DNA of 64,000 nucleotides from Tolypeutes matacus (lineage: Eukaryota > Chordata > Mammalia > Cingulata > Chlamyphoridae): assembly GCA_026826555.1 (NCBI GenBank), contig JAKSZT010054569.1, positions 2,470,258 to 2,534,257 on the forward strand, read 5' to 3'. Positions within the stretch are counted from its first letter, which is position 1. Each line of letters starts with the position of its first letter. The position numbers and the translations under genes are program-made. The notes under the pieces were generated by a model that saw only the letters and a program-made list of their open reading frames with translations, had not been told where the DNA came from and made no database searches. Shown here one piece after another: positions 23,706 to 36,837 of the stretch.

Positions 23706-25260
23706 TGATTCCCAAGTCCCTTTCTCTCTATTAAGACAGAAAAAAAAAAAAACTTTTTCTCCTTACTATGGCACTAATTTGCCCTCTATTTCTCCTTCTA
23801 AAAATTGTGAGGAGCAATCCTCATCCATGCCATCTCCCCTGACATCGTCCTTGCCACTTACAGGTAAGATCCTTTAGAGTGAATGGAGATTTGCTGCAGA
23901 GAAAAAAAGTTCCCCGTGATGTGCTGTTCCCATTGAGCTGTGGAGTTGTCGCAGACCCAGGCACCACTTGTGAAGCAGCTCCTGAAAAAGCTTTTAAGAT
24001 GAAAGGCTTTCAGGATCTGTCAGAGTGAGAATTGGGACCCTTGAGGAACAGTGGCCCCAGGCCATGCCAAATGCTTCCATCCTTTGAAAGGGACTCTCAT
24101 GAAGAAACAGGAACTGGCAGGAGATGTCATGGGCATTTCATATTTCCAGACAATAAGCTTGGTGTAAAGGATTTCTAACAAGTCTCAGGAAAAAAAAAAA
24201 AAAAAAAAAAACTAACGGAAAATTTCTTGAGCTGCATGTTGCTTTCATCACAGATATCCTCAGAAAGTAAGTGTTAGGGCAGCTGGAAAAAGGGAGACTG
24301 AGTATCACGCTTGAGAGGCACCTCAGGAAACACCCAAACTAATGTCTAGGTGATGCTCATCATTTGTGTAAGAAGCCCGGGCCCTGGGGAGCCCTCCCAT
24401 AGAAGGCCACCAACTGGGGACCTATAGTCAGTCACCCCGTGAGCTATCTTTCCAGCAAAGTGGACTGTGCTTTCTATACATCAGAAAGTAGAGAGAACCG
24501 AGTAATCCTATGGGATCTCACCCGATTTTGCTGGGTACCTTTGGGCAATTTGAAAAGTTCTTGACTATCATTATGATTCTTTCTAGCCTTTTAATCTTAT
24601 GGCCTGGAGCAACTGAGGCACACCCTACATACCCTACAGGCTCCTAAAAGACTACTCTGGCAACACTCTCCAGCCTCTCATTCCTTGGCCTCCCCTCAAA
24701 GAGGTTTGTTGTAGAGATCTTATCAAAATGAAGTTGTCTGAGCAATATCCAGAATGGAGTCAAACCTAAAAGCTAATCCTAAGCACTCTTGGAGGTTAAG
24801 AAAAAGGGAGGTTGGCTGAAAAATGAATAGCTTTTCTAGAATTTTGATCAAAGAAAGACTCTTCCTCAAGATCTTGCAGTGTGGTATTCTGAGAAGTCCA
24901 TGGTTTAGCAGAAAAGGGACCTGGGATAAATTCAAATATGAAAGCTGTTCTTTATCTCCACTCTGGCTATGATCTGGAAAGGAGTTCCTCAGGATCACTG
25001 GCTAAGACCTGGCACTTAAGATTCCTCTCATGCCTCAGACTCCCTGGCCTCTCTGAGACGGAGGAAGCCACCCAGGCTGAGCATCAAACAGTGAACTGGG
25101 AGTCAGGACCTGCACCTCTCATCTGGTACCCATCTCTGGTGGGGTCGAAAAGACCAATCATGGAATTACAGACTGTTAGAATGGGAAAGGGCCTTAGAAA
25201 TAATGTCCACTGTACCTTTTAGAGAAAATAGGCCCAGAGCAATGGATTGGCTTTCCAAAT
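23706..25260. other. Unique intron sequence with a poly(A) run
   Basis: An A run of about 22 at 24189-24210 follows aagtctcagg; no attached element recognised. The segment 25160-25240 (tggaattacagactgttaga to gagaaaataggcccagag) has the look of an old mammalian repeat also seen near 30515-30600 and 53410-53560, family not named. Confidence 0.5.
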
Positions 25261-25267
25261 GCCTGCT

Positions 25268-25370
25268 CCACTGGTGAGCTCCTAGGGGTTTTCATTGACG
25301 TTAATGTTCTCAGCTGTTAGAAAGCATCCTGACACTTGATAAGTGCTCAACAAATGTTGGATGAATGAGT
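25268..25370 (+). repeat. L2 3'-end fragment
   Basis: tggtgagctcctagggg, gataagtgctcaacaaatgt, tggatgaatgag. Confidence 0.65.
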
Positions 25371-26639
25371 ATACAGTGTGCTGGTGACTGAGTGGTACAG
25401 CTAAAATTAGTATGCAAGCCTCTGACTCTCTTTTCTACCTGTCACTCATCAACTCAATGATGTACTACTATATCACCCCATACCAGTACAGTCACTTGAA
25501 GCTAAACACAGACTTGCAAAAGGTGACCTCCTGTCTGCAGTCAATCTGGACAACTTTTCCTCTCACTGTTGTGTTGACCTCTGGATGGAGGGGGCTGCAG
25601 CATCCAGTGCCAGCAAAGGATAGGCATTGTTTTAGAGAATGGATTAGAGCCAATTTCCCCTTTAGAAGTCAAGAAGGATTGAGCCAAGAGTGCTGTTCTG
25701 CCACAGCCACCCTGAATGGACCATAGGCTAATAGTGTGGAGGGAAGAGGGGTCATGAGCCACCAGCTGCCACCTTGGCCATCACTTCCTGGACAAGTTCT
25801 GTGATGGAGGAGGATACATAGGCTCGGCATTCCCAAACTGCTGCATCTGCTGATGTTCTGAGGCAAATTTGTCTGTAAAAGTCAGGCCGGCTGGCATTCC
25901 ATTTCTCCATACTTTTTAATAGCAGGTTGTGGGGCTAGTATTTCTCTCTCTATGGTTATTATCTGTTTCTTTTTGCAAAACAAGACATTCCCGTGAAGGG
26001 CACTGGGACTGAAAAGCAGGTCATAAAGGGTGACAAAGCAGAAAAAGAGTCACCCTGAGTCTTCTCTGCTGGCGATTCCCTCTGCCTGGTTATTCATCCT
26101 CACAGAGGAGTCACAGGCTCAATTTTAAATGGCTTCATTTATGATGATTGACTCCAGACATTTGCTGGTGCCTTTTGCAGAATATTAAGCAAAAAATGCT
26201 TTTTTCCCTCCTTTGGACAAGCTGTGTTAGAAAACTCTAGTTTCACACACCAGGGGTTGGAGGCCAGAAGGAAAACTCAGCCCTCAGTAGGGAAGCTTTC
26301 CTCAAATGAGAATAAGCACTGAAATAAAGATGGTGATGAACCTGGGAGCAGCTCCATCTGGGTGTAGTTGATGCCTCTGGGCACTCAGGTATTCTAACCC
26401 ATTCTAAGCATCATCTAAAACCATCAAACACCAGGGAATTTTGTTTTATTAAGATAGCTTCACTCCTACCAATTACCTTTGGTCCCTAAATTACAGAGAT
26501 TAGGCAAGCTGTGAACTGAATTATTCTTCTTGAGAAATTCAACATCATTAGGACACCCTGGAGACTCTTCTGGTGCAGTCCCCACCTTTCTAGTTCAAGC
26601 CTTATCCCCACCCCCCAAAAAAGACTGACTCCTGCAAGG
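25371..26639. other. Unique intron sequence
   Basis: No supported gene or repeat. Open frames near 25412-25866 overlap on both strands and show no domain. Confidence 0.5.
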
Positions 26640-27150
26640 GTGTCCCAACATGGATCTGTCTCCAATCTTCACAGTCCTCTCACCCCTAAGTAGTTTTGTT
26701 GCTGCCCATGCCAAATCGATCTCCCTATGGGCCACTTTTTTATATAACTTTCTTCATGAAAAGCCTTCATCACTCCCCAAACTCCCATATAGAGCAGCTA
26801 AGCTCCTTTACAAACTACCGTTCTCACTTTATATCATACTAATCCTCTACATGAGCTCTGCTCTCCTCCTTTTCAACCAGTCTTTGCACCTTTCATCTTG
26901 GCTCCGTTATTTTGCTTGTCCCCCCACCTGGAATGACTTTATCTCCCAGGCTGCCTGTGACATCCCACTGTCTTCACTGATGGCTCCTATTTTGGAACTG
27001 CTTGTATTGTGTAAGTGCACGAATAAATGCCTTGTCTTCCCCAGTGTAACATAAGATTATTGAGAACAGACACCATGCATTTTTGTAGTTCTACCTGCTT
27101 AATCCACTGCTTTGCATATCACAGACACAATAAATAATTCTTAAATGATG
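26640..27150 (+). repeat. L2 LINE fragment
   Basis: L2-like order: gttattttgcttgtcc, cacctggaatgacttta, tgtaacataagattattgag, ctgctttgcatatcacagac, acaataaataattcttaaat. A 134-residue open frame at 26650-27054 is this repeat, not a gene. Confidence 0.6.
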
Positions 27151-28055
27151 AATGAATACATTAATAAATGAGTGATCACCAAATAGTTTGTTGATTAATA
27201 CTGGACATGCTTTCCCTTAATCTCTAGTCCTGATTTTCCCACACCACCAGAAGCAAAGCAACGTAGGTCTAAGTATCATGATTTTCAGAGCAAGATTATA
27301 CGAGATCTGCTACTATTTATGCTTTTTCTCTGGATTCCTTGGCTGGAAAGATACTTTAGGAGAGAAGAGCATAAAAACTTGGACCTCAAGCCTGGATTTT
27401 CTGGTCCTAGGAATTCCCAAGGATTGCTGAGGTAAAGGAATGAGAAAACATCAGGAATGAGACCAGCCAGAGCACATGACATTGACTGTTTCCTGGTCGA
27501 AGTGAATATTTTTAAATTGCAGAGTTGATGCAGCCTCAAAGGTCATGGGCCCTAGCTCTCTGTGGTTTTGCTCAAGTTAAAATATTGAAGGACTAATCAA
27601 ATCCAACCACTAAAAACAAACCACTTCTTGTGGTTTTTCAGTGTAGTGTAAGGGCAGAAGGCCAGGAAGCATGAACTTAGAGGGGCCCTATGTCCCAAGG
27701 TTATGAACCTAGGGTTTCTTCTGTTGATTTTCACGAATAGAATTATAACTGTACTTGTGAAAAATAAATACATAAAATAAATGCATCCCGCAGTATACAA
27801 TTTACAAGCTCAGCCGCTAGGGTAAGTGCACTCTCAGTCTTAAGCATGTTGTTATGTTATATTACAGTACTCGGGACAGTCAAGCTTAGCAGTTGCAAAA
27901 ATATGGCCCAGTTTTTCTGTCCCTTATGCACAAGTTGCAGGAGACCCCTGGAAGAGAGTCTCTTTCCTGGTGTCAGGAAACTGGGTTGGAAACTATATGG
28001 CTAGTGATCACAGGACGTAGGCTAGAAGGTAATCTAGGTAGGCTGGGGGTAATCA
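27151..28055. other. Unique intron sequence
   Basis: Nothing recognisable. Confidence 0.5.
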
Positions 28056-28059
28056 GTAG

Positions 28060-28235
28060 AAACAGCCTTGGAATGACCAGACTCTGTCACTCTCCAGCTG
28101 TGTGATCTTGGACAAGCACTTCCCTCTCCACCAATCTCTTTATCTGGTGAACTGAGGGATAAACCAGAAGGTCTCTCTGTCTCCTTCAACCCCAGGCCTC
28201 TCTCTTATCAATGAAATTCCATGATTCTATGACTC
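28060..28235 (+). repeat. MIR SINE
   Basis: ctccagctgtgtgatcttgg, acaagcacttccctctcc, cttcaaccccaggcctctc and a diverged tail. Confidence 0.7.
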
Positions 28236-28444
28236 TTTGTTCTTTGTAACATCTACCAGACTATCATTTTGCCATACAAATTTGATGCTTATGATTATCC
28301 TAAGGAATTTTGAGAAATGGAAGGAGAAAATATTTCATAAATTGATTAACAAAGCAAAGAAAATGATGCTAGCTTTTATTGACCTGTTAGAATGTTTAAA
28401 ATTCACCAAACATCTATAAAACAGGAATTTGCTTATGACTTTTA

Positions 28445-28630
28445 TAAGCAAATATTTATTGACTGCATACTGTAAGGCAGATACTGAGCCAGGCCTGGAT
28501 GTAAACATGGAGCTTATAGCCTAACCCCATTTCACAGATGAAGAAGCTGAAACGTTCAGAGAGTTTAAGTAATTTGTGCAAGGTCATATAGCTGTTGGTG
28601 AGTGAACTCAGGATTTAAATCCACATCCTG
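28445..28630 (-). repeat. MIR SINE
   Basis: Antisense MIR: aatatttattgactgcatac, accccatttcacagatgaag, caaggtcatatagctgttgg, caggatttaaatccaca. Confidence 0.75.
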
Positions 28631-29440
28631 GGAACAGACAAAAAGGCCAAAATGGGTGGGGTCTCCAGCCTGAGGCTTGATCTGACATCCCTGGTATTCT
28701 TTCTAATAGAACCACCAAGGTAAGATATTTTTGTGCCTCCTGACTCTATCCCCAAAAGTTGATGGCTTCTGAATATCCCCCACTTCCCTTAATGTTTTCT
28801 GTAGAAGCATTTTCTGTAAATCATGCTAAGCCCTTGAAAAATTGCTTCTGGAAAACTCAGAACTAGATCCCTGAAGCCTGACCCTTGGGTGCTGTGGTTG
28901 ATATTTCTAGAAGCTTAAAAGGGAATTTAGTTGTATTTCAAACCGTAAATCAGGTACTTGAAGAAATACCTAAAAAAATGGCTCTCCTGCAAGTTGGTTT
29001 CATCCCCAAGCCCATTCCAGAGGTCCCCTGGCTTCTGGTTGAATTTCACATCAGTGTTCAGGGACCTGGCTGAGACCATGAAGACCCACAGGGGGCTCTG
29101 TATCCATCCTACCCTCAAGTCCCTCCTGACCTGCAGCCTTCAGGCCTGTGTCCTCAACACAGTGGTTCTGATTCAGCAGCCTGTTCATTCCAAACCTGAT
29201 GCACTGAGGCACTGAGGCAGCACTGGCCATTCCAAGGTAACTCCTCACCCGCTGTCAACTGTAGGGCTACAGGGACAGACATTAGAAGGACCAAAGGGAT
29301 CAGGATGGCAGTTAGGGGGAAGCTAGTGACCTGGGTCTAGACTCCATCTGCTGCTAAAAGGATAACAAGTTCTTGAGGAGAACATGCCAGAATAGGCAAC
29401 CAAATAGAGCTTCGGCAGAGGAAACTGGACTAGGGATCGA
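28631..29440. other. Unique intron sequence
   Basis: Nothing recognisable. Confidence 0.5.
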
Positions 29441-29444
29441 GAGT

Positions 29445-29630
29445 GTGCCTTTGAAACACAATGGAAAGATCACAGGCTTGAATGCCAGCTTACTTATGTG
29501 CCTTGGGTCTCTAGACATCAGTGTCTTCCTCTAGGGATAAGAATACTCCCTTGGAAGTTTGTGAGGGGAATTGCTAACATAGGGCAAAAGACTGGTTTGC
29601 AACAGATGGTACCTGCTATTATTTTTGCTT
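29445..29630 (+). repeat. MIR SINE (diverged)
   Basis: aaagatcacaggcttgaatg, gtgccttgggtctctagaca, cagtgtcttcctctagggat. Confidence 0.6.
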
Positions 29631-30389
29631 TATTTGTATCATCCCTCATGAGTTAGGCAGGATTTCAACCCTATCATGTCAGTGCTATGGCATTCTGGAT
29701 GGCCATGTGATAGTGAGGGAAGGGAAAGCTTAACTATGAACAGAAACCTGTGACTTCCTCTTACGGGTATGTATACTTAGGTGTTTGTGTATGTGGGTCT
29801 GCATATGTGTGTATGTGAGAGTGTGCATGTCTCTGCACACACATGGGCCTGGAGCAATACCTCCATGTGCCATGCTCTGAAGTCACTGAGAATTTTGATA
29901 ACAGCCCTTCTCATGCAGGCTGCTTTGAATGTGGCAGTTTGAAATTCCCAATTATAGACTCTTGTCTCAAAACAGCCTGGAAAACATAAAGACAAGCCTC
30001 ACAAACATTGTCTCATTAGTTCAGTAAAACCTTACTAATTTACCCTAATTGTGGGGAAGGATCGTTTGCATGTGGGAAGTGTCTGAAAGGGGCCTGCTTT
30101 AATAAATAGACAGGACTTATTTGTAATTAGTGGGGCTACTCGCACACAAACAACCAATGTGCTCAAGTCCTTAAAAACAGTTTGTTCTTATAAGTGGGTG
30201 GCACATTCCCACTGTCATTTAAAGCTGCTAATGCAAGGAGTGACCTGGGAGCAGAGGTCCTTTGTTTTTCTGCTTCATTTTCAGGTGAACATCAATCCAA
30301 CAGATGATCAGGGAGAGTGAACTGGGGCCTGCTCTCAGGGAGACAGGAAGGCAGTGAGGGCAAGGCTAGAGTTGTGGGAAGAGCCAGGA
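29631..30389. other. Unique intron sequence with TG-rich stretch
   Basis: 29765-29850 is TG-rich (gtgtttgtgtatgtggg). 29995-30280 is discussed as a possible conserved non-coding element. Confidence 0.45.
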
Positions 30390-30515
30390 CTCAAAAAACC
30401 TAAATCCTAATCCCAGCTCAGTTCCTAGGCTGTCAAGTTACTTTATCATTCTGGATCTCAGTTTCTTCTCTCTCAAATGAAAGAGTTGAGCTAAATGTTC
30501 TTTAGGTGTTTTTGA
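30390..30515 (+). repeat. MIR fragment
   Basis: taatcccagctcagttccta, gtcaagttactttatcattc, gatctcagtttcttctct. Confidence 0.65.
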
Positions 30516-30600
30516 ACCACAGTATTTCAGAGCTGGAAGAGATCTTAGAGATCATCCATTCCAATCTCCTTGATTTACATGTGAAGATAATAAGAAGTTC

Positions 30601-32827
30601 TTCCAATACTATGCTCTTCTGAGGGGTCCTGACATACATATAATGAAGGTTGAACATGTGTTTGGTGAGATACATGATTGAGATTAAAGGCTCTGGCAAG
30701 AGGGTAGGACTGGGGAATCGCTCCAGGTCAAGGGCCACACAGAGGACAGATGAGCAGGCAGCAGGGCACAAAGAGAGTGGGAAATCAGAGATGCCACAGA
30801 GGGCAATAAGGTAAAGAAATGTGCAGGAGAATCCAGAGCTCAAGGAGAAAAATAGATCTGGGGTCATCAATGGAGCATAGCAGAAAGGCAGGTGGGAAGT
30901 CCATTAGGAATCAAGGATCCAGAAAAGAGTCTCAGCAAAGAGAAGCAAAACTCAGCAAAAATATTGGGTCACAAGTCCTGAGCATCAAAAAAGAGGATGA
31001 GGCTTGATGGGGGTACACTGGCCCTGCAAATGGTGGTAAAAGACTGGAGGTCCAAAGGCATCTTCTGTGATTAAAGGAGGTAAAAGAACCCCTGGATTGA
31101 TTTCTTCTCTTCTGGAGACACCTAAGAATAATGGATAGAGGCACTGACAGGTAGGTTGGTAGGAGCACCACATGATGGGAGGCATCTTGGTAGAAATAGT
31201 ACAAAGCAGCAGAAAATGCAGTGCTGAAGCCTAGGTGAGCCATCAGGCCAGAGCTGCAGCTGAACATCTGAAGTCATTCCCACAGAAAGCAGCAGTGGGA
31301 TGTGAGATTGGACAAGCTTTCCACAGAGAGAAGTAGAGGAGAGAAAAGAGAAAGGTCAAAGGTGACCTTGGGGAATGCCCCCATTCTGACTGGGGAAACA
31401 AATTCAAAGGTAACCTCTACTCTCAGCTTATTGGAGGCTACAGTGAAGTATATGTTGAGGACAGGTGGGAGAAAGGATGAGTAGCATTCTAGCGGACACA
31501 GGAACAATTGTGGGTTTGCCTCGTTGGGTTGCAGATTATCAGATCTCCCTCTCTTACACATTATTGTTCACTGTTGAGATGGCATCTCCATTGTCTCCAG
31601 AATGCAAACGACACCAAAACAAGTCCCTGGTTTTCCATTCTTTCAGAGAGGAGTGGGGGTTGAGGTGTGGAAGTCTCAGAAATAAATCGGCCTCTAGAAA
31701 TGGGCAATTCCATTCCAGAGAAAAATCAGCAAGTGTTTCCTTTGTGTTGATTCATTTTTCTAACTGAGCCTTCTCAATCTCAAGACTGGTGACCTTGAAG
31801 CAGTCAGGCTGGGCAGCAATCTCAGAAAGATCTGCATGCCTCCCAAATGTCTCTCAGCCTGGAATTCACAGAACTGAAAGTTTCTCACTTACCCACCCAA
31901 CCCTCCATTTATTTGTTTTAAACATGAAGAACCCAGTCCTGGAGAGATGAAATGGCTTGCTCAAGGCCATTAATGCATAGAATGGAGTAGATAAATATTT
32001 CTCAAATCAAAGGGTATGGGCCCTTTTTAAAAGGAAAAAAAAATGTTTTTATAAGTCCTTATAATACATTCTCATATATATTATATTCTTTTATTTCTCC
32101 AGGAAACCCCAGACTCCAAGTTAAGAGTACACAGATTAATTCAAAGTGACTGGTGATGGAGAGTAGTCTCCTGAGGGGTCCGGCTGAGATATTTTGTGCC
32201 CTCTCCCACTGTCATGCCCTTCATCCTCGCTGGCCTTCCTCACCCACTCCCATCTTGAGCTTCTCAAGGCTCTGTAAAAAGGTTTTCCCTGAGCACATCT
32301 ACCTCCAGGAGTCTTCCCAGGCCCCACCTCTGCAGCCTGCTCATGTTTCTCCTTCTCCTTTGACCACGGTGGTATATCTTTCTCTGCCCTTCACTAATAA
32401 GGGTCTCTGGGGCTTCTTGAATACCAAGACCACCCCACTCAGAATAGGCCTTTGTTTTGCTCACCACCTCTTCAGACCCCACCCTTAAGGCTCACACTCA
32501 TCAGAAAGTGAGGTAGAAGAGCAAGGAGTTTGCCCAGTGATGAACTTGCCAGCTGGGCCACCATGCCACAACACTTGGGGGAGATAATTGCCAGTGGTCC
32601 CGTAGGGAGAGGGCACAGCCCAAGAAACTATGTATGGAGTGTGGAGTAGAAAGGGCTGCTGGGTCAAAGAGAGTATGTGGGGACTTGGTCTACAGCACAT
32701 GAGAGCTGGGGATGAGGGGGACTCAGGAAAGGCCTGGAACCACTCCCTCACTTTACATATAAAGAAGACATTAAGTCCCAGATACCCAAGGGACTTGTCT
32801 GGGACCAGATGGTGTAGGAGACAGTAG
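30601..32827. other. Unique intron sequence
   Basis: Many overlapping short open frames on both strands, none with a recognisable domain or splice context. No repeat family recognised. Confidence 0.5.
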
Positions 32828-33095
32828 AAGATAGTAGTTAAGAACATTGGCTCTGAAGTCAGTCACACAGCTTTGGGACCTGAGTTCAGACCCCACCCAC
32901 ACCTGACATTTCCTGGCCATGTGATCTGACATTTACTGGCTCTGTGGTCTTGAGCAAACCACCTTACTGGCCTTGGTTTCTGTGTTCTCATTATGGTAGA
33001 ACCACCTCATAAGGTGGCAAAGATTAAATAAAATAATAGACATGAAGTGCTTAGTACACTTAATATGAGCTCAATAGTTGTTAGCTGTTAATAGC
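32828..33095 (+). repeat. MIR SINE, near full length, with an internal 23-bp tandem duplication
   Basis: Complete MIR order: gtagttaagaacattggctc, gggacctgagttcagac, gtggtcttgagcaaaccacc, tggtttctgtgttctcatta, aagattaaataaaat, gcttagtacacttaatatg and agctcaatagttgttagct. Units 32903-32925 and 32926-32948 are tandem copies (ctgacattt...). Confidence 0.85.
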
Positions 33096-35325
33096 AACAA
33101 GGGGGAATTGGAAACCCAGGTCTCCTGAATCCCTCATCCAGGGTGCTTCACAACTCACCCATGGGAGACAAATTCTAATTCACAGGCTTATCTACAGTTG
33201 AATCTGGCAGAACACATAAGAAGATAAAAAGCTGTCTCACAATCAGAAAGTTATGCATTCTAGGCAGTTAGAAGTGTTTGCTAGAAAGTAAGGGCCAGTT
33301 CTGGCTGCCCAGGATGGATAATGGAGCACAGTGGGTGTACATGGGCTTCACAGACAAAATAAGATGTGCTGCTGATAGGGACAACTGATGCCCTGGCAAA
33401 ACCAGAGAGGGCCACAGGATGGGGGAGCAGAAGGTCCTACCTCTCTATTATAACTCAGGCCAGTTCATTCCTGACAACTATGAGGGTCTCAACGCCTTAA
33501 TACGGAAGGTCTATGTGCCAGGCAGGCAAAGGAGTGCAGGTGGAACCTGGGCTCCCTGGGCTCCAATCGTACTCAGTGACCCGTGAACTTGCATCCAGTG
33601 CTATTGCTTGAGGCCTGTGAGCCTGAGAGGAAGCTCACATTTACAGCTGAAAGCAAAGTTGAGCACAGGATTGGAATAATTCAACTCTTAGCCTCATGGA
33701 TTCTCAAATCCTTCCATTGGAAGGAGTCCTAGTGCCAATGGGTTGTGGGAGGGAGGAATAAAGAATGGAGTGTGGAAGAGGGGCTTCAGGGGGCCAGAGC
33801 GCCTAAGGCAGGCACAGGGCAGCGGAGGTGTTGGGATGATACGTCCCTTTGGAGATTTTTTTAAGTAGAAGATGCCCTAGTCTTCCTTGCTTTGCGTCCC
33901 AGGGGAACAGTAGGAGCTGACTTGTCCCAAGGTCATGCTCATCAGTGATAGGGCATGGAGAAATGTCACTGTGGGCCTTGCTGGCTCTGCAATTATTCAG
34001 ATGCTTTGCTTATAACACAATCACAGCTCCTAGCTCTGATTATCAGCATCATCAACATCATCTATTAATGGGCTTTGAACTCCACTGGGTACACGCGTTT
34101 ACAAGACACTAAAGGTGCCAAATACAGACTCGGAAATTAAAGGGAAAAGAGCAGAAAGTGGACCAAATCCGGCAACCCTCTTGCGCAGCAAGATCTAAAG
34201 CAATCCTGTGAGCTAATCTTAAAGGGCCAGGGCCCCTTACATTCCAGCAGGGCATTAATTATTCCTCCACTTTCTTTCTCATTCCTGCCTTCATTATCTT
34301 CAGCTGCCTACTTTTAACTAGGCATATTTAAACTTCCATTAGTTTTCCTTTTATCCCTTTTGTTAAATAAACTTTCCCTTTATCACCTACCCGCCACTCA
34401 CCATGTGGCCTCTTGCAGGGGGAGAACAAGCAGAAATGTAACAGAACAAGATAAATAAGGGAGAACTTGCCTCCAAATTGGCCAGCTCTTGCCGTGTTTG
34501 CAAGTGGCATCTTGTTGACCTGGAGTTTCTACTTGCTGGTACCTGAGGAACTCAGCACAAAGCAAGAGACACACTTTGCTGAAAATGCCCATCACCCCGG
34601 CATGAAACGTGCTCCCCCTGCTGCAGAAGCCCAAACATCTGTTCTGCTTCCTTTCCTGCCTGTGCTTTTAAAGCTGATGGGAGAAAGCGTGCCAGAAACG
34701 TCTGAGTTTGCACCGAAGACATATTGTAGGTTAGAAGGCGGACGGCTGCTGTTGTCTGGAAAACCTGTTCATCAGAGTTTCTGAAAGGAACAGATATGAA
34801 AGGTTCAAATGAACCCTTCAGGGTTTCTCCATTTAACCAGGCCTTAAGCACAGCCTCTCATTAATCTTTAAAGAACAACAAAGAAAATGTGTTGCTGGTT
34901 AATTATTGTCTAGGGTGGCAGATGCTCGGCAAGGAAAAGTCCTCAGGGTCATATCATTTAAATGGTCACTGTCAAAAAGAAAGTCATATTTTGAAACAGA
35001 TTCCCTGACCTGCAACGTTATCTATTCCTTTTGGTGCTTCTCTCAGCATTTCTGCCATTATCTCTGTCTGAGGGATTTGAACTTTACAAGTGTGGAGCAA
35101 TCAGGTGACGGAATCCCAAATTTGTCCTCCTACGAGAAATCCTCCTCCCTCCTCCCTCCTCCCTGGAGATGGATGGAAAGACGGATGTGCTGCTTTTCCT
35201 CATCGCCACCGGGAATGGAGCTCCCTTGCCTCTGCTTCCTTCCCATTCCTCTTTCTCCAATTAAGTAACTCATTAATCCTGCCCCATACGTTCAGATTTC
35301 TCAGCATTTCGGCAGCCTCAATATG
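33096..35325. other. Unique intron sequence, possible conserved elements
   Basis: No gene or repeat recognised. A CCT-rich run lies at 35145-35165. 34010-34360 is discussed separately as a possible conserved non-coding element. Confidence 0.5.
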
Positions 35326-35329
35326 CAAA

Positions 35330-35440
35330 CTCTTGAATGTAAGTTATTCAGGGTTGGAACTTTGTCTTATCATCCATATCTAACACCTCCCACAATGCCT
35401 GGCACATACTATGCTTGGTAAATGTTTGGTGAATTCAGTA
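35330..35440 (+). repeat. L2 3'-end fragment
   Basis: cttgaatgtaagttattcag, ctaacacctcccacaatgcc, tggcacatactatgcttggt, aaatgtttggtgaattc. Confidence 0.65.
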
Positions 35441-36837
35441 AAATTGCTTATATGTGCCTTGGGCTCCGCTGCTTTTTATTTCAAACTACTTCTTCAGCCT
35501 TTGCAACTACAAATTCTTTGAAATTAGAATTCTTATCTTATTCTTCCTTTTCCCTACCTTGAGAACACTTGCTGGAGTGCTACATAATATGTTCTCCACA
35601 TGTTGGAGGGTCACTATTACTTTTGTTTAAAGTCCATTCTTTAAATCTCAACCCAACATGAACTATCAACTGCTTTGAGTGAATATTTTTATGTTCTCTA
35701 TATAAAGGGAAACTAGGCTAGTGTGATTAGATTTCCTTTTCTAGCCAATTTTATTTTTAGATATAAATGCAATGATCTCAATGCTCTATTTTTAGGATTT
35801 TTGTTTACTTCAGGACTCAATCAAAAAATTTTGAATTTAAAAATATTAACCCCAGCCAAATTCTAAACAAGTTGCTAAAGAGTGGCTTGGGCACCTTTGG
35901 AAAAGAACGTGGTGATTCCAAGAGTCACCCAGAACAAGTCTGGAGAAAACCACTTCTTCAGTGGGACTGAGAGATTAGTAAATTAGGGGAATGAGACAGA
36001 CACTGAACATCCTGATTCATGCAACACGTTTGACAATGTTTCACTTGATATTCTGGTAAGTGGTCTGCAGCAAGTTGGGCACTTTCATCTGAAGAGGCAT
36101 GGTGAGTTTTCTCCATCTGGAAAGCATCTCTAATAAAAATGTCAAAGGCATTTGGCTCTCGGTGTTCTGAATCCATGACCAAGATGGCGGCAGAGAAGTA
36201 ATCCAACATTGTTCAGAACCTACTGAACTCCCAGCACGGAGCGAAAGTCTGATTGTGTATTAGCTCATTCCATAGGAGGCCTGGTTTGCTTGGGAAGAGA
36301 GCTACTACCACAGATACAAACTAACGTTTGGAAATCAAGCTAGTTAAAATTTACTACAAGAACTACCATAGCCCCACATTCAGGTTCAAAAACAATTAGT
36401 TGCTTTGAACCACAACTTATGGGCTCTGGAAAAATCTACTTTGGTAACAGTTTTTGGGAAAAGTATTCGGGGCAACATAGAGAGAGATGGGGAGGACGGA
36501 TTCTAAATGACCAACAGTTGTAAATGATGCACTACGGGGCTGCAAGTACTGAGGCCAAATCTCAGGGAAAGCAGGACCTAGTATTTCGTAGTTTAGGGTA
36601 CCCCACTGCCCTAGTATCAGGGAGATGAAAAGCCCTGCAGTAGTCATCTATCTGAATTTTCGTTGCCAAATTTTAAGAGAATATGAACAAACTTAAAATA
36701 AGCCCAGAGGTGAATGACCATATGGAGGTAGGCACCAGAAGGCAAACAACAGAAACCTACTATACCATATATTTTCAAGCCACTCTTCTGTTCGTTCCAC
36801 CATTTAATCTTTCCAACAATCCTGTGAGGGAGCAAAG
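35441..36837. other. Unique intron sequence
   Basis: Nothing recognisable; several AT-rich stretches. Confidence 0.5.

Noticed and set aside
24189..24210. Poly(A) run as the tail of a retrocopy
   Set aside because: No AATAAA at the right distance, no recognisable body and no flanking duplication found.
26650..27054. 134-residue open frame with hydrophobic segments
   Set aside because: It lies in an L2-derived stretch and has no splice context or recognised domain.
31250..31770. Overlapping frames on both strands as a possible nested gene
   Set aside because: No domain, no splice signals that chain together and no conserved codon pattern seen by eye.
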